The notes under the pieces: model-generated
What the model saw: the letters and a program-made list of their open reading frames with translations, nothing else
The model's database searches: none
Told to the model about the DNA's origin: nothing
Shown: piece by piece, positions 37,021 to 46,336 of the stretch
Numbering within the stretch: the first letter of the stretch is position 1
Layout of the letters: each line of letters begins with the position of its first letter
Source of the DNA: Acetivibrio alkalicellulosi
GTDB taxonomy: Bacteria; Bacillota; Clostridia; Acetivibrionales; Acetivibrionaceae
Assembly (NCBI GenBank): GCA_008125075.1
Contig: VLTH01000002.1
Coordinates: 2,216,874-2,280,873, forward strand
Direction of reading: 5' to 3'
DNA: 64,000 bases
Position numbers and translations under genes: made by a program

Positions 37021-38484
37021 CTATTTATACAGATATTTGTCTAAAAAGGATATCACGGCATTTATATAATCATGTTTATCCTCTGTATGCATTGCATCGG
37101 TGTGACCTGAATTTGGAAAATAATGTACTTCCTTTACCCCTGGAGCAACGCTGTATAACTTTTCAATTTCAGCTTTTTTAACCCATGGATCATTTAACCC
37201 ATGAAGAAAAAGAACTGGTTTTGAATTATTTGTCATACAATAAATATAATCACCTTCCTTAAAATCTTCAATTGTTATTCCAAGTCTCTCTTCATAAAGT
37301 TTCATAAAATCATCTCTTATATAAAGCCATCCTGGAGGAGATATTTCCTCATCCTCATCAAAAAACGGTAGTGCTGAAGGAGCATCAAGAACTGAAACTT
37401 TTATTCCTTCTATTTGTTTCCCTGCTATAATTGACTTATTTGCTCCATTTGAGAATCCATAGAGCCCTATCTTCCTTGAGTCTACGTCCTTTCTTGTCTT
37501 TAAATATCTTACAGCAGATTCAATATCATCAACATCATCAAAAATTGTTCCAAAGTATTGGGATGGGTTCTGATAGTGGTTCCAAAATCTCCCATTAAAC
37601 ATTAGAACCTGGTATCCGCTTTCCATTAAAAACTCTATATTTTTTATTGTATTATACATATCATCTCCACGTCCATGAAGTGCTATCAAAGTACCTTTAG
37701 GCCTTCTAACCGGGAAAAAGAGACCTCTTAGTTTATGACCCTCAGGTGTATCTATCTCAACATTCTCATACCTTGCATTTGTATACTCCCCAACAGGATT
37801 TCTAACAATATTTTCATAACCTTTTGCATAAAGCATGTCTGCCTCAAATCTTGTATATGTAAAGAACAAAAGCTCTGCTATAGAAGATGCAATTAATTCT
37901 CCTTCTTTTTTAGCGATATAGTCGTTCCATTCCTTTGATTTAACGCTGATTTCATCATATAAATCCGTTATAATAAAGTTCTTAGGCTTAGCTGCTTTAT
38001 TTTGAGCTCTATATGTTATATGAATTTTTAATGTCTCTCCTGGCGCTATGTTTACATTACACTTATTTCTACCCTTACTTCTTGAAATGCTTGAAATAAT
38101 TCTTCCAGGATTATTATTTGGAAAAAGATTAAATTTATTGTGCTCCATTATAATATTTGAAGCTGTTTTTCCAAAAGGCATTTTAGCATTGTATTGTTCT
38201 CCAGCTATTACATAACGACTATTATCACTTTCTATAATATTAGCATTGCTTATATGCAATATCTCTCCATTCAGCTCAAATTCCATTTTCCAATGAGTTA
38301 GTTCTTTTTCCCCTGTGTTTTTTACTGTTATCTCACCCATGAAAATATTTTTCCATCTTGACTGACAGGAGTAAGAGACATTATAGGATGAGTCAGCTAA
38401 AACAGTTACAGGTATAAATACAATGCTTAAAATAATTGAAAAAATTAAAATTGCCGAAAATGTTTTACACAAGTATTTAATCAT
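37021..38484 (-). CDS. Secreted alpha/beta hydrolase with N-terminal CBM2-like module
   Basis: 487 residues. A signal peptide ends near 'VTVLADSSY'. Residues ~32-170 form a beta-sandwich like CBM2/CBM3-type modules ('ITVKNTGEKELTHWKMEFEL', 'NIAPGETLKIHITYRAQN'), with a pair of cysteines. Residues ~220-487 are an alpha/beta hydrolase: oxyanion 'ALHGRGDD', nucleophile elbow 'LYGFSNGANKS', acid in 'LHGLNDPW' and His in 'NSGHTD'. The fusion suggests an extracellular esterase or peptidase held near polysaccharide, fitting a plant-fibre degrader. The exact reaction cannot be told. Confidence 0.8.
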   Translation of the reverse strand: MIKYLCKTFSAILIFSIILSIVFIPVTVLADSSYNVSYSCQSRWKNIFMGEITVKNTGEKELTHWKMEFELNGEILHISNANIIESDNSRYVIAGEQYNAKMPFGKTASNIIMEHNKFNLFPNNNPGRIISSISRSKGRNKCNVNIAPGETLKIHITYRAQNKAAKPKNFIITDLYDEISVKSKEWNDYIAKKEGELIASSIAELLFFTYTRFEADMLYAKGYENIVRNPVGEYTNARYENVEIDTPEGHKLRGLFFPVRRPKGTLIALHGRGDDMYNTIKNIEFLMESGYQVLMFNGRFWNHYQNPSQYFGTIFDDVDDIESAVRYLKTRKDVDSRKIGLYGFSNGANKSIIAGKQIEGIKVSVLDAPSALPFFDEDEEISPPGWLYIRDDFMKLYEERLGITIEDFKEGDYIYCMTNNSKPVLFLHGLNDPWVKKAEIEKLYSVAPGVKEVHYFPNSGHTDAMHTEDKHDYINAVISFLDKYLYK

Positions 38485-38637
38485 AAAAACACTCCTTTTT
38501 AAAATATATGGTATTTTATTTCACATTATATGAACCTTGCAAGATTCTCCTATACCTAATATATAAAATAAATAACTACTTTTACAGTTTAATAATCTAA
38601 GCTTTATGTAAAAATCACAGTTTTCACTTTTTGTTGT

Positions 38638-38682
38638 AAGAATAGAACCTTTGATTTTATGGACGTGCATTTTGTTTGAACC
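38638..38682 (+). repeat. Structured repeat family 1, truncated copy F
   Basis: Contains 'AGAATAGAACCTTTGATTTT' continuing into ATGGACGTGCATTTTGTTTGAACC, that is the 3' arm of hairpin 1 and 5' arm of hairpin 2 only, about 80 bases before the sensor kinase gene. Confidence 0.5.
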
Positions 38683-38759
38683 TAATTCTTTAATTTTTCT
38701 TGCACATGAAATTAAAATAAGATAAAATTAAACTAAATCTTGGGAGTTTAATATTAAAA

Positions 38760-40577
38760 ATGATTGGTAAGTTATACTTAAAGTATTTTAAAAATAAGCT
38801 TTTTAACCGTATTCTAGTAACATATTCAGCCATCATAATAATTTTATCCTTTGGGCTTGCATCAATGGCTTCAAACAATATACGTATGTCAATTATTTCA
38901 AAGGAAAAAGATCATGCTGCTCAAATTTTAAATACTATTGACACCTATTTTGAACAAAGATTATCAATTTCAAAGAATCTATCACAACAACTTTACACAA
39001 ATCACTCTTTTCATTCTGAAGTGACCCATCTTATAAACAGCGGTTTTGAAAAATATCTTGAGTATAAACTAGACAGGTTTTCAACAAGTACTGAAAGTAC
39101 ATATTATGGTTTTGAAACCCTATTTGAATCAACTATGACATATTACAATGACATAGTAAGTATAGGTATACATAGTTTTAAAATGGACACAGTTTTTGTA
39201 TTTTTCGACGATTTTAGAATTGTAACTCCACAATACTTTTTTGCAGATAGTAAACTTCCTGTTGTAGCAGAGAAAAAAATCATACCCTCTCATAACATTA
39301 GCTATTTGACTGACAACAACTCTGAAACTGTTTATACAGTGGTCTATCCAATAATTGATAGGTATTCTTTAGAAAGTATTGGCCTTCTAGCTGTGAGTTT
39401 TGATATATCTATATTAGATAAGCTTGCCTCGGATCAATCAGGTAAAGTTCAACGATTTGTTTCCATTTCAACCATGGATGGACAAATTATATACAATTAC
39501 AACAGGGAATATATAAAAAATTCTTTCCAAATTAGCAGTATTCTTCTTAATACCTCAGATGAGAATATATATAGTATGAAAACTTACGAGGATATGGGAA
39601 TAATTCTTGCTGTAGTCACACCTAGCAATTATATAATGGACACTATTTTTCAAATGACCAATACTATTTACTTGGTAACAGTTTTTTGTGTTTTAGGTGC
39701 AATACTTTTAACCTATTTAACAATTAAAACTTTTTCTAAAAATTTAGGATTATTGTTAAATGGATTTAGAACGGTTAGAAATGGAGACCTTTCAGTAAGG
39801 ATACCTGTATCTCATAAAAAAGATGAGATCTCTGAAATATCAACAGATTTTAATTCTATGTGTCATGAATTATCCAAATATATAAACAGAGTTTATATTA
39901 GTGAAATAAAGCAAAAAAATGCTCAAATCAAAGCTCTAGAGGCTCAAATTAATCCTCATTTTTTGTATAACACCCTTGAGGCCATAAGAATGAAGGCTAT
40001 AATAGATGGTTCTTCTGATGCAGGAGACATGATATTTTATCTTTCACAACTGTTTAGAAGATCAATAAAAGAAGATATGATTATAAGTATAGATAAAGAA
40101 CTTGAATATTCCAAAATGTATTTGAAGCTAATGAATTTGCAGTATATGGATAATATAAAAGTTAATTTTAGTATTGAAGAGGATACACTTTCTTTTAGTA
40201 TTATAAAGCACTCATTACAGCCCTTGATTGAAAACAGTATCAAACATGGCTTTAATTTATCCCAACCAAATAATACAATTACCATAAAAATATTAAAAGA
40301 TAAGGAAGATATTCTTGTTTACGTTATTGATAATGGAAAAGGAATGGAGCTAGAAATACTTGAGCATGTAAAAAAATCTCTTATGAGTGAGATAAAATAT
40401 GGGAAGGAAAGTTTAGGCCTAATAAACATTAATGAACGTATAAAGCTGATTTACGGATTAGGTTATGGCATTGATGTTTACAGTGTTGCTGGTAAAGGCT
40501 GTGAAGTTGTTATAAGAGTTCCTGCAATAAAAAAGGAGGCGTTAGAAGGCAGTGTACAAGGTATTGATAGCAGATGA
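38760..40577 (+). CDS. YesM-type sensor histidine kinase
   Basis: 605 residues. Two membrane helices (~18-40 and ~300-322) flank a ~260-residue extracytoplasmic sensor domain. Then come HAMP (~322-375), the His_kinase domain with phospho-His in 'ALEAQINPHFLYNTLEAIR', and the HATPase_c domain ('ENSIKHG', 'DNGKGMELE', 'GLININERI'). This is the class usually paired with YesN/AraC regulators in sugar or polysaccharide sensing. It overlaps the regulator gene by 26 bases. The ligand is unknown. Confidence 0.93.
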   Translation: MIGKLYLKYFKNKLFNRILVTYSAIIIILSFGLASMASNNIRMSIISKEKDHAAQILNTIDTYFEQRLSISKNLSQQLYTNHSFHSEVTHLINSGFEKYLEYKLDRFSTSTESTYYGFETLFESTMTYYNDIVSIGIHSFKMDTVFVFFDDFRIVTPQYFFADSKLPVVAEKKIIPSHNISYLTDNNSETVYTVVYPIIDRYSLESIGLLAVSFDISILDKLASDQSGKVQRFVSISTMDGQIIYNYNREYIKNSFQISSILLNTSDENIYSMKTYEDMGIILAVVTPSNYIMDTIFQMTNTIYLVTVFCVLGAILLTYLTIKTFSKNLGLLLNGFRTVRNGDLSVRIPVSHKKDEISEISTDFNSMCHELSKYINRVYISEIKQKNAQIKALEAQINPHFLYNTLEAIRMKAIIDGSSDAGDMIFYLSQLFRRSIKEDMIISIDKELEYSKMYLKLMNLQYMDNIKVNFSIEEDTLSFSIIKHSLQPLIENSIKHGFNLSQPNNTITIKILKDKEDILVYVIDNGKGMELEILEHVKKSLMSEIKYGKESLGLININERIKLIYGLGYGIDVYSVAGKGCEVVIRVPAIKKEALEGSVQGIDSR

Positions 40578-41343
40578 TGAACCTTTAATCAATAAAGGTC
40601 TTAAGTACCTTATCAATTGGAAAGAATATGGACTTGAAATAGTTTATTCAGCAAAAGACGGTATGGATGCATTCTATGCAATAAAAAAATACGGAACCGA
40701 CATTCTTATTACCGATATTAGAATGCCTGTACTTGATGGGCTTGAGCTTATAAGAAAAACTCAAGAAATCAGTCCTCACACAAGATATATTGTTCTTAGC
40801 GGATATGATGATTTTAAATACTTAAAGGAATCCATAAAGCTAGGTATAGATAATTATATTCTTAAGCCAGTTGACAAGGGTGAACTGATTTCCACTCTTT
40901 CTAGTACTATAAACAAAATGGAAAATAGCTTCCGATTTGAAATGCCTTCAAGCATAATAACTGTTAACGATGAGATTAAGAGTACTTTTAAACATAAGCA
41001 AGAAATAGCAGAATTCGATAAATTTTCTCCTATGGTAAAAAGGATATTAGAGTATATACATTTTAACTTTCACAAGGATATTTCCATAAAGACACTTGCT
41101 CATAAAATAAATACTAATCCTAATTATTTAGGTCACATATTTAAAGAAGAAACGGGAGAATTTTTCTCAGATTATTTAAATCTTCACAGAGTAAATAAGG
41201 CCAAAGAGTTGCTTCTTAATACAAAATACAAAAATTATGAAATTTCTAAATTGGTAGGGTATATAGATCCTTCATATTTTCACAGAGTGTTTAAAAAATA
41301 TACTGGTTTATCTCCAAGTGAATTTCGCATAAAGTCTATCTAG
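40552..41343 (+). CDS. YesN-type response regulator (REC-AraC)
   Basis: 263 residues, GTG start with AAGGAGG 12 bases upstream, inside the end of the kinase gene. REC domain residues ~1-120: 'LIADDEP' acidic pair, phospho-Asp in 'ILITDIRMPVLDG', Lys in 'ILKPVDK'. C-terminal AraC helix-turn-helix pair residues ~165-262 ('ISIKTLAHKINTNPNYLGHI', 'EISKLVGYIDPSYFHRVFKK'). It probably controls transport or hydrolase genes outside the window; no transporter is adjacent. Confidence 0.94.
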   Translation: MYKVLIADDEPLINKGLKYLINWKEYGLEIVYSAKDGMDAFYAIKKYGTDILITDIRMPVLDGLELIRKTQEISPHTRYIVLSGYDDFKYLKESIKLGIDNYILKPVDKGELISTLSSTINKMENSFRFEMPSSIITVNDEIKSTFKHKQEIAEFDKFSPMVKRILEYIHFNFHKDISIKTLAHKINTNPNYLGHIFKEETGEFFSDYLNLHRVNKAKELLLNTKYKNYEISKLVGYIDPSYFHRVFKKYTGLSPSEFRIKSI

Positions 41344-41497
41344 ATTTTTAATAACCTTGTAACTGTTTTGCCCCTATTGGATAATTGGTAATAGTAAAGT
41401 ATAACTTATATTCATAATAAGCCTTTAGATAATAAAAGCTTGGGGCATCTAGCTCCGACCCTTATAAGTCTTTCACTAGGTTTCAAGGCTTATAATA

Positions 41498-41536
41498 ATG
41501 GAGCTTCAAAACTCAATTGAGTATTTGAAGCTCCAT
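41498..41536. terminator. Strong hairpin between convergent genes
   Basis: ATGGAGCTTCAAA pairs perfectly with TTTGAAGCTCCAT around a 13-nt loop. T-runs are poor on both sides. An outer, imperfect AATAAGCCTT/AAGGCTTAT pairing occurs at about 41415-41495. Confidence 0.5.
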
Positions 41537-41546
41537 ATTGTACTAA

Positions 41547-42995
41547 TTACAGGCTATCACCAAAATCCGACCTGAACTTTGCAACAAGTTTCTCTTGCCA
41601 ATCGGAAACTGCTTCAAGTCTACCAAAAAAGAATCGAAGCAATTTTGGTTCTTCTACAAATTTTAAACCACCAATTAGGTTTCTATTCTCATAAAGCCAT
41701 CCTATACGGTCAATAGCATAGTTGACCTGCGAAAGTGTGAAAACCCTTCGTGGTAACGCCAATCGCAAAAGCTCCATATTAGCAAAGGTTTCATTTCCAT
41801 TTTCATCTCTTTGTTCTGAGATTGTTCCTCTTTCCATTCCACGTACGCCACTTACTAGATATACAGCTGCGGCAAGTGCGCCTGCTGGATACTCGTTTTG
41901 TGGTATATGACTTACAAACTTCATTGCATTAACATGGCAGCCCAGTCCACCTGCTGGTGTTACTACAGGAACCCCCTTTTCTTGAAGGGCTCCAACCATA
42001 TACTCAATAAACTGTGGTCCCTGATTAATCATATTTTCATCCATGGTCTCCTCAAGTCCAACCGCTATTGCTTCCATCTCACGTACAGACATCCCTCCAT
42101 ATGTAAGAAAGCCTTCATAGAGTGTTATAAGTTCTCTAATCTTTAGATATATTTCTTTATTGTTGGTGCATATTCCACCCCCACGAGCACAACCAAGCTT
42201 ACGAGCAGAAAAATAAATAACATCTGATACATCCGAAATTGCACGGGTAATCTCCCTTATGCTCATATTTTTACATGCTTCTTCTCTAATTTTTATAAAG
42301 TAAAGATTATCTGCTAGAAGGCTGGCATCTAAGACAACCATAATGTTGTGGTTTTTACAGACTTGATAAACATCTTTCATGTTTTGCAGGGAAATAGGTT
42401 GTCCACCTATAAGGTTTGTACCTGCCTCCACACGGACATAAGCAATTTTTTCTGCTCCATGTGTATTAATCAATGTTTCTAATTTTTGTATATCCATATT
42501 TCCTTTAAAGGGAAAACTGCTTTCTACATTCAATCCTTCATCAATTACTATTTCTTCAATGGAACCACCATTTAGAACCACGTGTGCTTTCGATGTGGTG
42601 AAATGATAATTCATAGGAACTATAGTTCCTGGTTTCACATAAGCCTGAGAAATTATGTTCTCACATGCTCTTCCCTGATGAGCTGGCAGAAAGTACTCTT
42701 TACCGAAAATCTCTCTAATTTTGTCTTCTAATTTTGTAAAAGTCTCAGAACCTGCATAACTATCATCTGCCTCCATCATAGCCGCCATCTGTTTGTCGCT
42801 CATAGCATTAACTCCACTATCAGTAAGCATATCCAAAAAAACATCACGGTTTTTTAATAAAAAGGTATTGTTCCCTGCTTCGTTAATCGCCTCCATACGA
42901 CGTTCAATTGGTACTAGATTTAACTTTTGTACAATACGTACCTTATGCATTTCTAAAGGTATTTTACCTTCATAATGGTATTTAATTTCTGGCAT
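41547..42995 (-). CDS. PLP-dependent beta-eliminating lyase (tryptophanase/tyrosine phenol-lyase family)
   Basis: 482 residues, full length for the family. Conserved blocks are 'LTDSGVNAMSDKQMAAMM', 'FLPAHQGRACENII' (PLP phosphate site), 'VRVEAGTNLIGGQPIS', 'VVLDASLLADNLYFI' (pyridine-N Asp) and 'FSARKLGCARGGGI' (PLP lysine). Such enzymes split tryptophan or tyrosine to indole or phenol, pyruvate and ammonia. The 'SARKLG' lysine region and 'NYHFTTSKAHVVLNGG' differ from textbook TnaA and Tpl, so the substrate is left open. AGGAGTGA precedes the ATG. A long leader lies upstream. Confidence 0.85.
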   Translation of the reverse strand: MPEIKYHYEGKIPLEMHKVRIVQKLNLVPIERRMEAINEAGNNTFLLKNRDVFLDMLTDSGVNAMSDKQMAAMMEADDSYAGSETFTKLEDKIREIFGKEYFLPAHQGRACENIISQAYVKPGTIVPMNYHFTTSKAHVVLNGGSIEEIVIDEGLNVESSFPFKGNMDIQKLETLINTHGAEKIAYVRVEAGTNLIGGQPISLQNMKDVYQVCKNHNIMVVLDASLLADNLYFIKIREEACKNMSIREITRAISDVSDVIYFSARKLGCARGGGICTNNKEIYLKIRELITLYEGFLTYGGMSVREMEAIAVGLEETMDENMINQGPQFIEYMVGALQEKGVPVVTPAGGLGCHVNAMKFVSHIPQNEYPAGALAAAVYLVSGVRGMERGTISEQRDENGNETFANMELLRLALPRRVFTLSQVNYAIDRIGWLYENRNLIGGLKFVEEPKLLRFFFGRLEAVSDWQEKLVAKFRSDFGDSL

Positions 42996-43149
42996 ATGTA
43001 AATCACTCCTATATTATATTTTAATTTTGAAAAGATGTCTGATATTTGTTGAAACTTAGATGAGAAATAAGTTTTTATTACTTAGATATTTATTATCATT
43101 CCATGCTACCATCCTTCCTTATATTATTTATTCTCAAGTAAACAACTGC

Positions 43150-43361
43150 ACTATGGTATTACATTTTTCCCCCTGACTAAAATAGTTTTGAAAATCAGTA
43201 GATAAATGTAATAAAAAAAACCTATGCAGGGCATTTAAGAATCTTTTCTAAATTACCTACCATAATACCATGCTTTATAAATATATGTTAACAAAAACCA
43301 ACCCATTAATCAATAACTTTTTTGTATTTGTCTGACAACCTTTGTATCCTAGTATACTATT
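43150..43361 (-). promoter_or_regulatory. Possible structured leader of the lyase gene
   Basis: Leftward promoter-like boxes near 43350 (TATACT) lie about 350 bases before the gene. Between them, ATGGTATTA (43263-43271 in leftward reading) can pair perfectly with TAATACCAT (43153-43161), enclosing an eight-T run at 43213-43220. The pairing was read by eye only. No known riboswitch or T-box motif is seen. Confidence 0.25.
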
Positions 43362-43484
43362 TTTGTGTATAAATCAATCCACTTTATGAGTATATTTGAA
43401 AACATCTCTCAAATTGTTAGCTGGGAAGAATATAAATAATATGCCTATAGATTTTACTAGCATACAATTAAAGTAAACTAATAT

Positions 43485-43533
43485 AAAAAGAATCAGAGGC
43501 CTTTAATTAAGTCATTGGCCTCTGATTCTTTTT
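43485..43533. terminator. Bidirectional terminator after the sigma/anti-sigma operon
   Basis: AAAAAGAATCAGAGGCC pairs perfectly over 17 bp with GGCCTCTGATTCTTTTT around a 15-nt loop. Confidence 0.85.
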
Positions 43534-43543
43534 ATGAATAATC

Positions 43544-44947
43544 TCACTCTGCTTCTAATTCAAGACTGTATTCACCTAGCAAATAATACGTGGGTTCTTG
43601 AATATTAAGCCTTAACACTTTTCCCTCATCCTCTTCAAGAAAATAATTAATATGTTTTAAAATACCGTCTTCATCTTTATTGGAGGAATATCCTCCTCCT
43701 AATGGCTTTCCAAAAATATTCACCCTACTCATATGAAGTCCACACATTATTACATTTTCACTCTTATTGTCATACTCAAGAGAAATTTTTAGTGAATTAT
43801 ATTCACCACCTTCTTCCACCTTCTCAACCTCTGTAATCCTTACAACAGAGTCATTAAATTCAACTTTTTTATTTACTGTTATTTTTTCACCTACTTCAGG
43901 TATCTTCAACGATATATTTTTTGATTCATGGGTTTTTACTATAAGGTAAGGAATCTTTAAAACAAAATCCTTTTCATCATTAGATACATCAAAGTAAAAC
44001 TTGGTATTTGGCCCGGTATGACTATCAGGCTTTTTATACTCTCTTAACCCTTTACTTGTCATTAAGTGAAGATCCATATCCATGTATCCATATTCATATT
44101 GTTTACTAAAAGAATTAATGTGATATTCACTTTTATTTATACTATAAAGGTCAACTTCTAAAACACCATCATTTTTCTTTGATACGGCTGTGATGGAGAT
44201 ATTGTTATTATATCCTGTAGTTCCTATTTCCTCAAGGCTATTATAGCTCTCATAGGTTTTTAATTTGAACTGAATAGATAAATTATAATCAATATGTTTA
44301 ATTTTATATATTATCTCTGTGTTAATATCTTCTGGGCTTAACTTAAAGCTGGCATCAATAAACTCCTCTCTACCTCCACTACTTGATAAATAGGAAGTTA
44401 TGTTATATTCATTATCTTGTGCCATTAAAGAAAGATTGAGACCTTTCATTTGGTTAGTTTTTACAAGCATATCCCATTCCTCTTGCTTTTGATTCATAAA
44501 GTCTTCCTCATTAAAGTTTTTTCTTTCAATTCTTAAAGAAACACTAACAGTATCCTTTGTAGCTACTACATTATTAATATTCATTGTAAAATTGCTATTT
44601 TCTGCTTTTAAATTTTGACCATCAATAACATATTGGATTGTATTATTGTTCTCTATAATTCCATAATTGGGTATGAAGGTGAAATACTTCCCAAGAGCTG
44701 CAGCAATATTATCCACTCCAACTGCAAATAAAGAAGTTAAAACTATTAGTAGTATTGCAGCTGCTGATGCTACAAACTTTCTATAAAAATACCTTTTTCT
44801 TTTAATTCCTGCTTTTTTATAGGCCATAGCCTTTATTCGATTCTTGGTTTTTTTATCTATATCCAACTCTATATTGCTATCTCCAAGCAATTTATCTATC
44901 TCTTCCATATCAAGATTTTCAAGTGCATTCATTATATTATCATCCAT
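43544..44947 (-). CDS. DUF4179-type anti-sigma factor
   Basis: 467 residues. The N-terminal ~55 residues are cytoplasmic and charged ('MEEIDKLLGDSNIELD'). One membrane helix (about 58-80, 'VASAAAILLIVLTSLFAVGV') is followed by a large extracytoplasmic beta-rich part, beginning with a DUF4179-like domain. This is the layout of a membrane anti-sigma factor. It lies one base after the ECF sigma gene and shares its ribosome region (AAGGAGCG). The signal it senses is unknown. Confidence 0.82.
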   Translation of the reverse strand: MDDNIMNALENLDMEEIDKLLGDSNIELDIDKKTKNRIKAMAYKKAGIKRKRYFYRKFVASAAAILLIVLTSLFAVGVDNIAAALGKYFTFIPNYGIIENNNTIQYVIDGQNLKAENSNFTMNINNVVATKDTVSVSLRIERKNFNEEDFMNQKQEEWDMLVKTNQMKGLNLSLMAQDNEYNITSYLSSSGGREEFIDASFKLSPEDINTEIIYKIKHIDYNLSIQFKLKTYESYNSLEEIGTTGYNNNISITAVSKKNDGVLEVDLYSINKSEYHINSFSKQYEYGYMDMDLHLMTSKGLREYKKPDSHTGPNTKFYFDVSNDEKDFVLKIPYLIVKTHESKNISLKIPEVGEKITVNKKVEFNDSVVRITEVEKVEEGGEYNSLKISLEYDNKSENVIMCGLHMSRVNIFGKPLGGGYSSNKDEDGILKHINYFLEEDEGKVLRLNIQEPTYYLLGEYSLELEAE

Positions 44948-44948
44948 T

Positions 44949-45503
44949 TTACAACGCTCCTTTCAATGCTTCTTTTAGCTTTACAAGCCCACGTGACACT
45001 TTTTTGTCAATTGTATTTTCTTTAATGCCCAGTATCTTTGATATAAACTTTGTCTTTTGTCCTAAATAGTACTTTCTTATAATAATTTCACTATCGGGCT
45101 CTCCTAAAGACTTTATACTGTCTATTAGAAGGGATTTTGTCTCTTTATTCATTACAACTGTTTCAGCATGTTCTTCTTGTTTTGTAGCTATATCATAGGG
45201 TAACTGTTCCATTGAAACTACACCTACTAAGTTTTTATTACGCCTGAACACATCAATTGCTTTTCTTTTTGCAACAACAGCTATAAATGCTTTTAAAGAT
45301 CCCTTATTAAGGTCTATACTATCCCTGTTTTCAAAAACTTCATAAAATACAGCACTAGCACATTCTTCAATATCTTCTTTAGAAAGCATAGAGTTCAATT
45401 TAGTATATATAATTGTATAAACCAACCCAGCATAGCTGTCTATTAGTTTTTCAAGTCCTTTTTCTGGATTTGTGTGTAAAAGCTCAAGCAAAATTTGATC
45501 CAA
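44949..45503 (-). CDS. ECF-type RNA polymerase sigma factor
   Basis: 184 residues. Sigma region 2 covers about residues 10-90 ('YAGLVYTIIYTKL', 'IEECASAVFYEVFENRD', 'SLKAFIAVVAKRKAIDVFRR'), region 4 about 120-180 ('SEIIIRKYYLGQKTKFISKI', 'TIDKKVSRGLVKLKEAL'). It would direct transcription in response to an envelope signal relayed by the downstream anti-sigma factor, and probably controls its own operon. GAAAGGAAGATGC lies before the ATG. Confidence 0.92.
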   Translation of the reverse strand: MDQILLELLHTNPEKGLEKLIDSYAGLVYTIIYTKLNSMLSKEDIEECASAVFYEVFENRDSIDLNKGSLKAFIAVVAKRKAIDVFRRNKNLVGVVSMEQLPYDIATKQEEHAETVVMNKETKSLLIDSIKSLGEPDSEIIIRKYYLGQKTKFISKILGIKENTIDKKVSRGLVKLKEALKGAL

Positions 45504-45540
45504 AGAAGCATCTTCCTTTCATGTTTAATACTTAAATCAT

Positions 45541-45653
45541 ATACTATTCTTCTTAAAAAGTTTGCTTTTTTAGCTAACTTTTTAGAAGATATAGTTCCTC
45601 TGTTTATCCCATCGGAACTTAACTACTATGATTGCAGCTTCCGCTGCGATATG
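45541..45653 (-). repeat. Structured repeat family 2, copy 2
   Basis: Reverse copy of the 5793-5904 element, visibly very similar over ~112 bases. The A/T hairpin (AAAAAGTT.GC / GCAAACTTTTT) is nearly intact, the GC hairpin is broken on one arm (TTCCGATGGG). It lies just upstream of the sigma gene. Between it and the next gene remnant is another hairpin (about 45722-45762, AAAACCTG/CAGGTTTT). Confidence 0.75.
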
Positions 45654-45800
45654 ATTCTATTTATTTATTCGTAAATTATAAAGTAAATCTGACAAGAAAG
45701 CATTATTTTTTTTAAATGCAAAACCTGCCATTAGAGATTTTTTTCTCTGTGACAGGTTTTAAATCTAAGTTTGCCATCTACTTTAAAGTCAGTTAAATCT

Positions 45801-46178
45801 TCAATAACAATATTTTATATTTAATTTTCCAATAGTTCCTGTAGCTAATAGCTTAGGTAAATTCTCAATATCTTCTAAAGGTATTATTTTACTTACACCT
45901 TCATTTATATCACAATGGACTACTTGAATAATGGGAACCATTTCAACACCTAGTTCGTCCATTAATGCTTGGTTATAAGTAGTTATTAGTATATCTATTC
46001 CTCTTCTATTTCCAATTTCTTTTAATAATTTAAGAAGCACTTTGACTCTTGATGGATGAAGTCCCTGATCTAAAATAAAAATTTCTTCTAATTTATTTTT
46101 TACAAATTCTATATCTTTAGAGAACTTGTTATTGCTGAAGTTTTTTAACTGGCTTATAACAGACAATGTATTTTTCAA
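45801..46178 (-). pseudogene. C-terminal remnant of an AAA (ABC/OLD-like) ATPase
   Basis: 125 codons open from a TTG without a ribosome site; the same frame has a TGA just upstream. 'ILDQGLHPSRVKVLLKLLKE' and 'GIDILITTYNQALMDEL' correspond to the region after Walker B and the switch strand of AAA_15/AAA_21 ATPases ('GLHPSR...TTHNP'). Walker A and most of the protein are missing. Such ATPases are common in defence and mobile regions, in line with the CRISPR arrays beginning 160 bases away. Confidence 0.55.
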
Positions 46179-46336
46179 ATTTTTTGATGTTTTTTCTTTT
46201 TCATTATTAAGTACACTAGTTGAAATTATGTTTTTAGTGTCAGTTTCATTTTTAGATGCTTAAAATAAGCATTTTTCTTCAGACAAATCTTTGTTATATA
46301 GTATTTTCACACCATATAATTACTTCAAGCGAGGAG

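Noticed and set aside
42996..43540. T-box or known riboswitch upstream of the lyase or anti-sigma genes
   Set aside because: The T-box TGGNACCGCG motif and other known conserved cores were not found.
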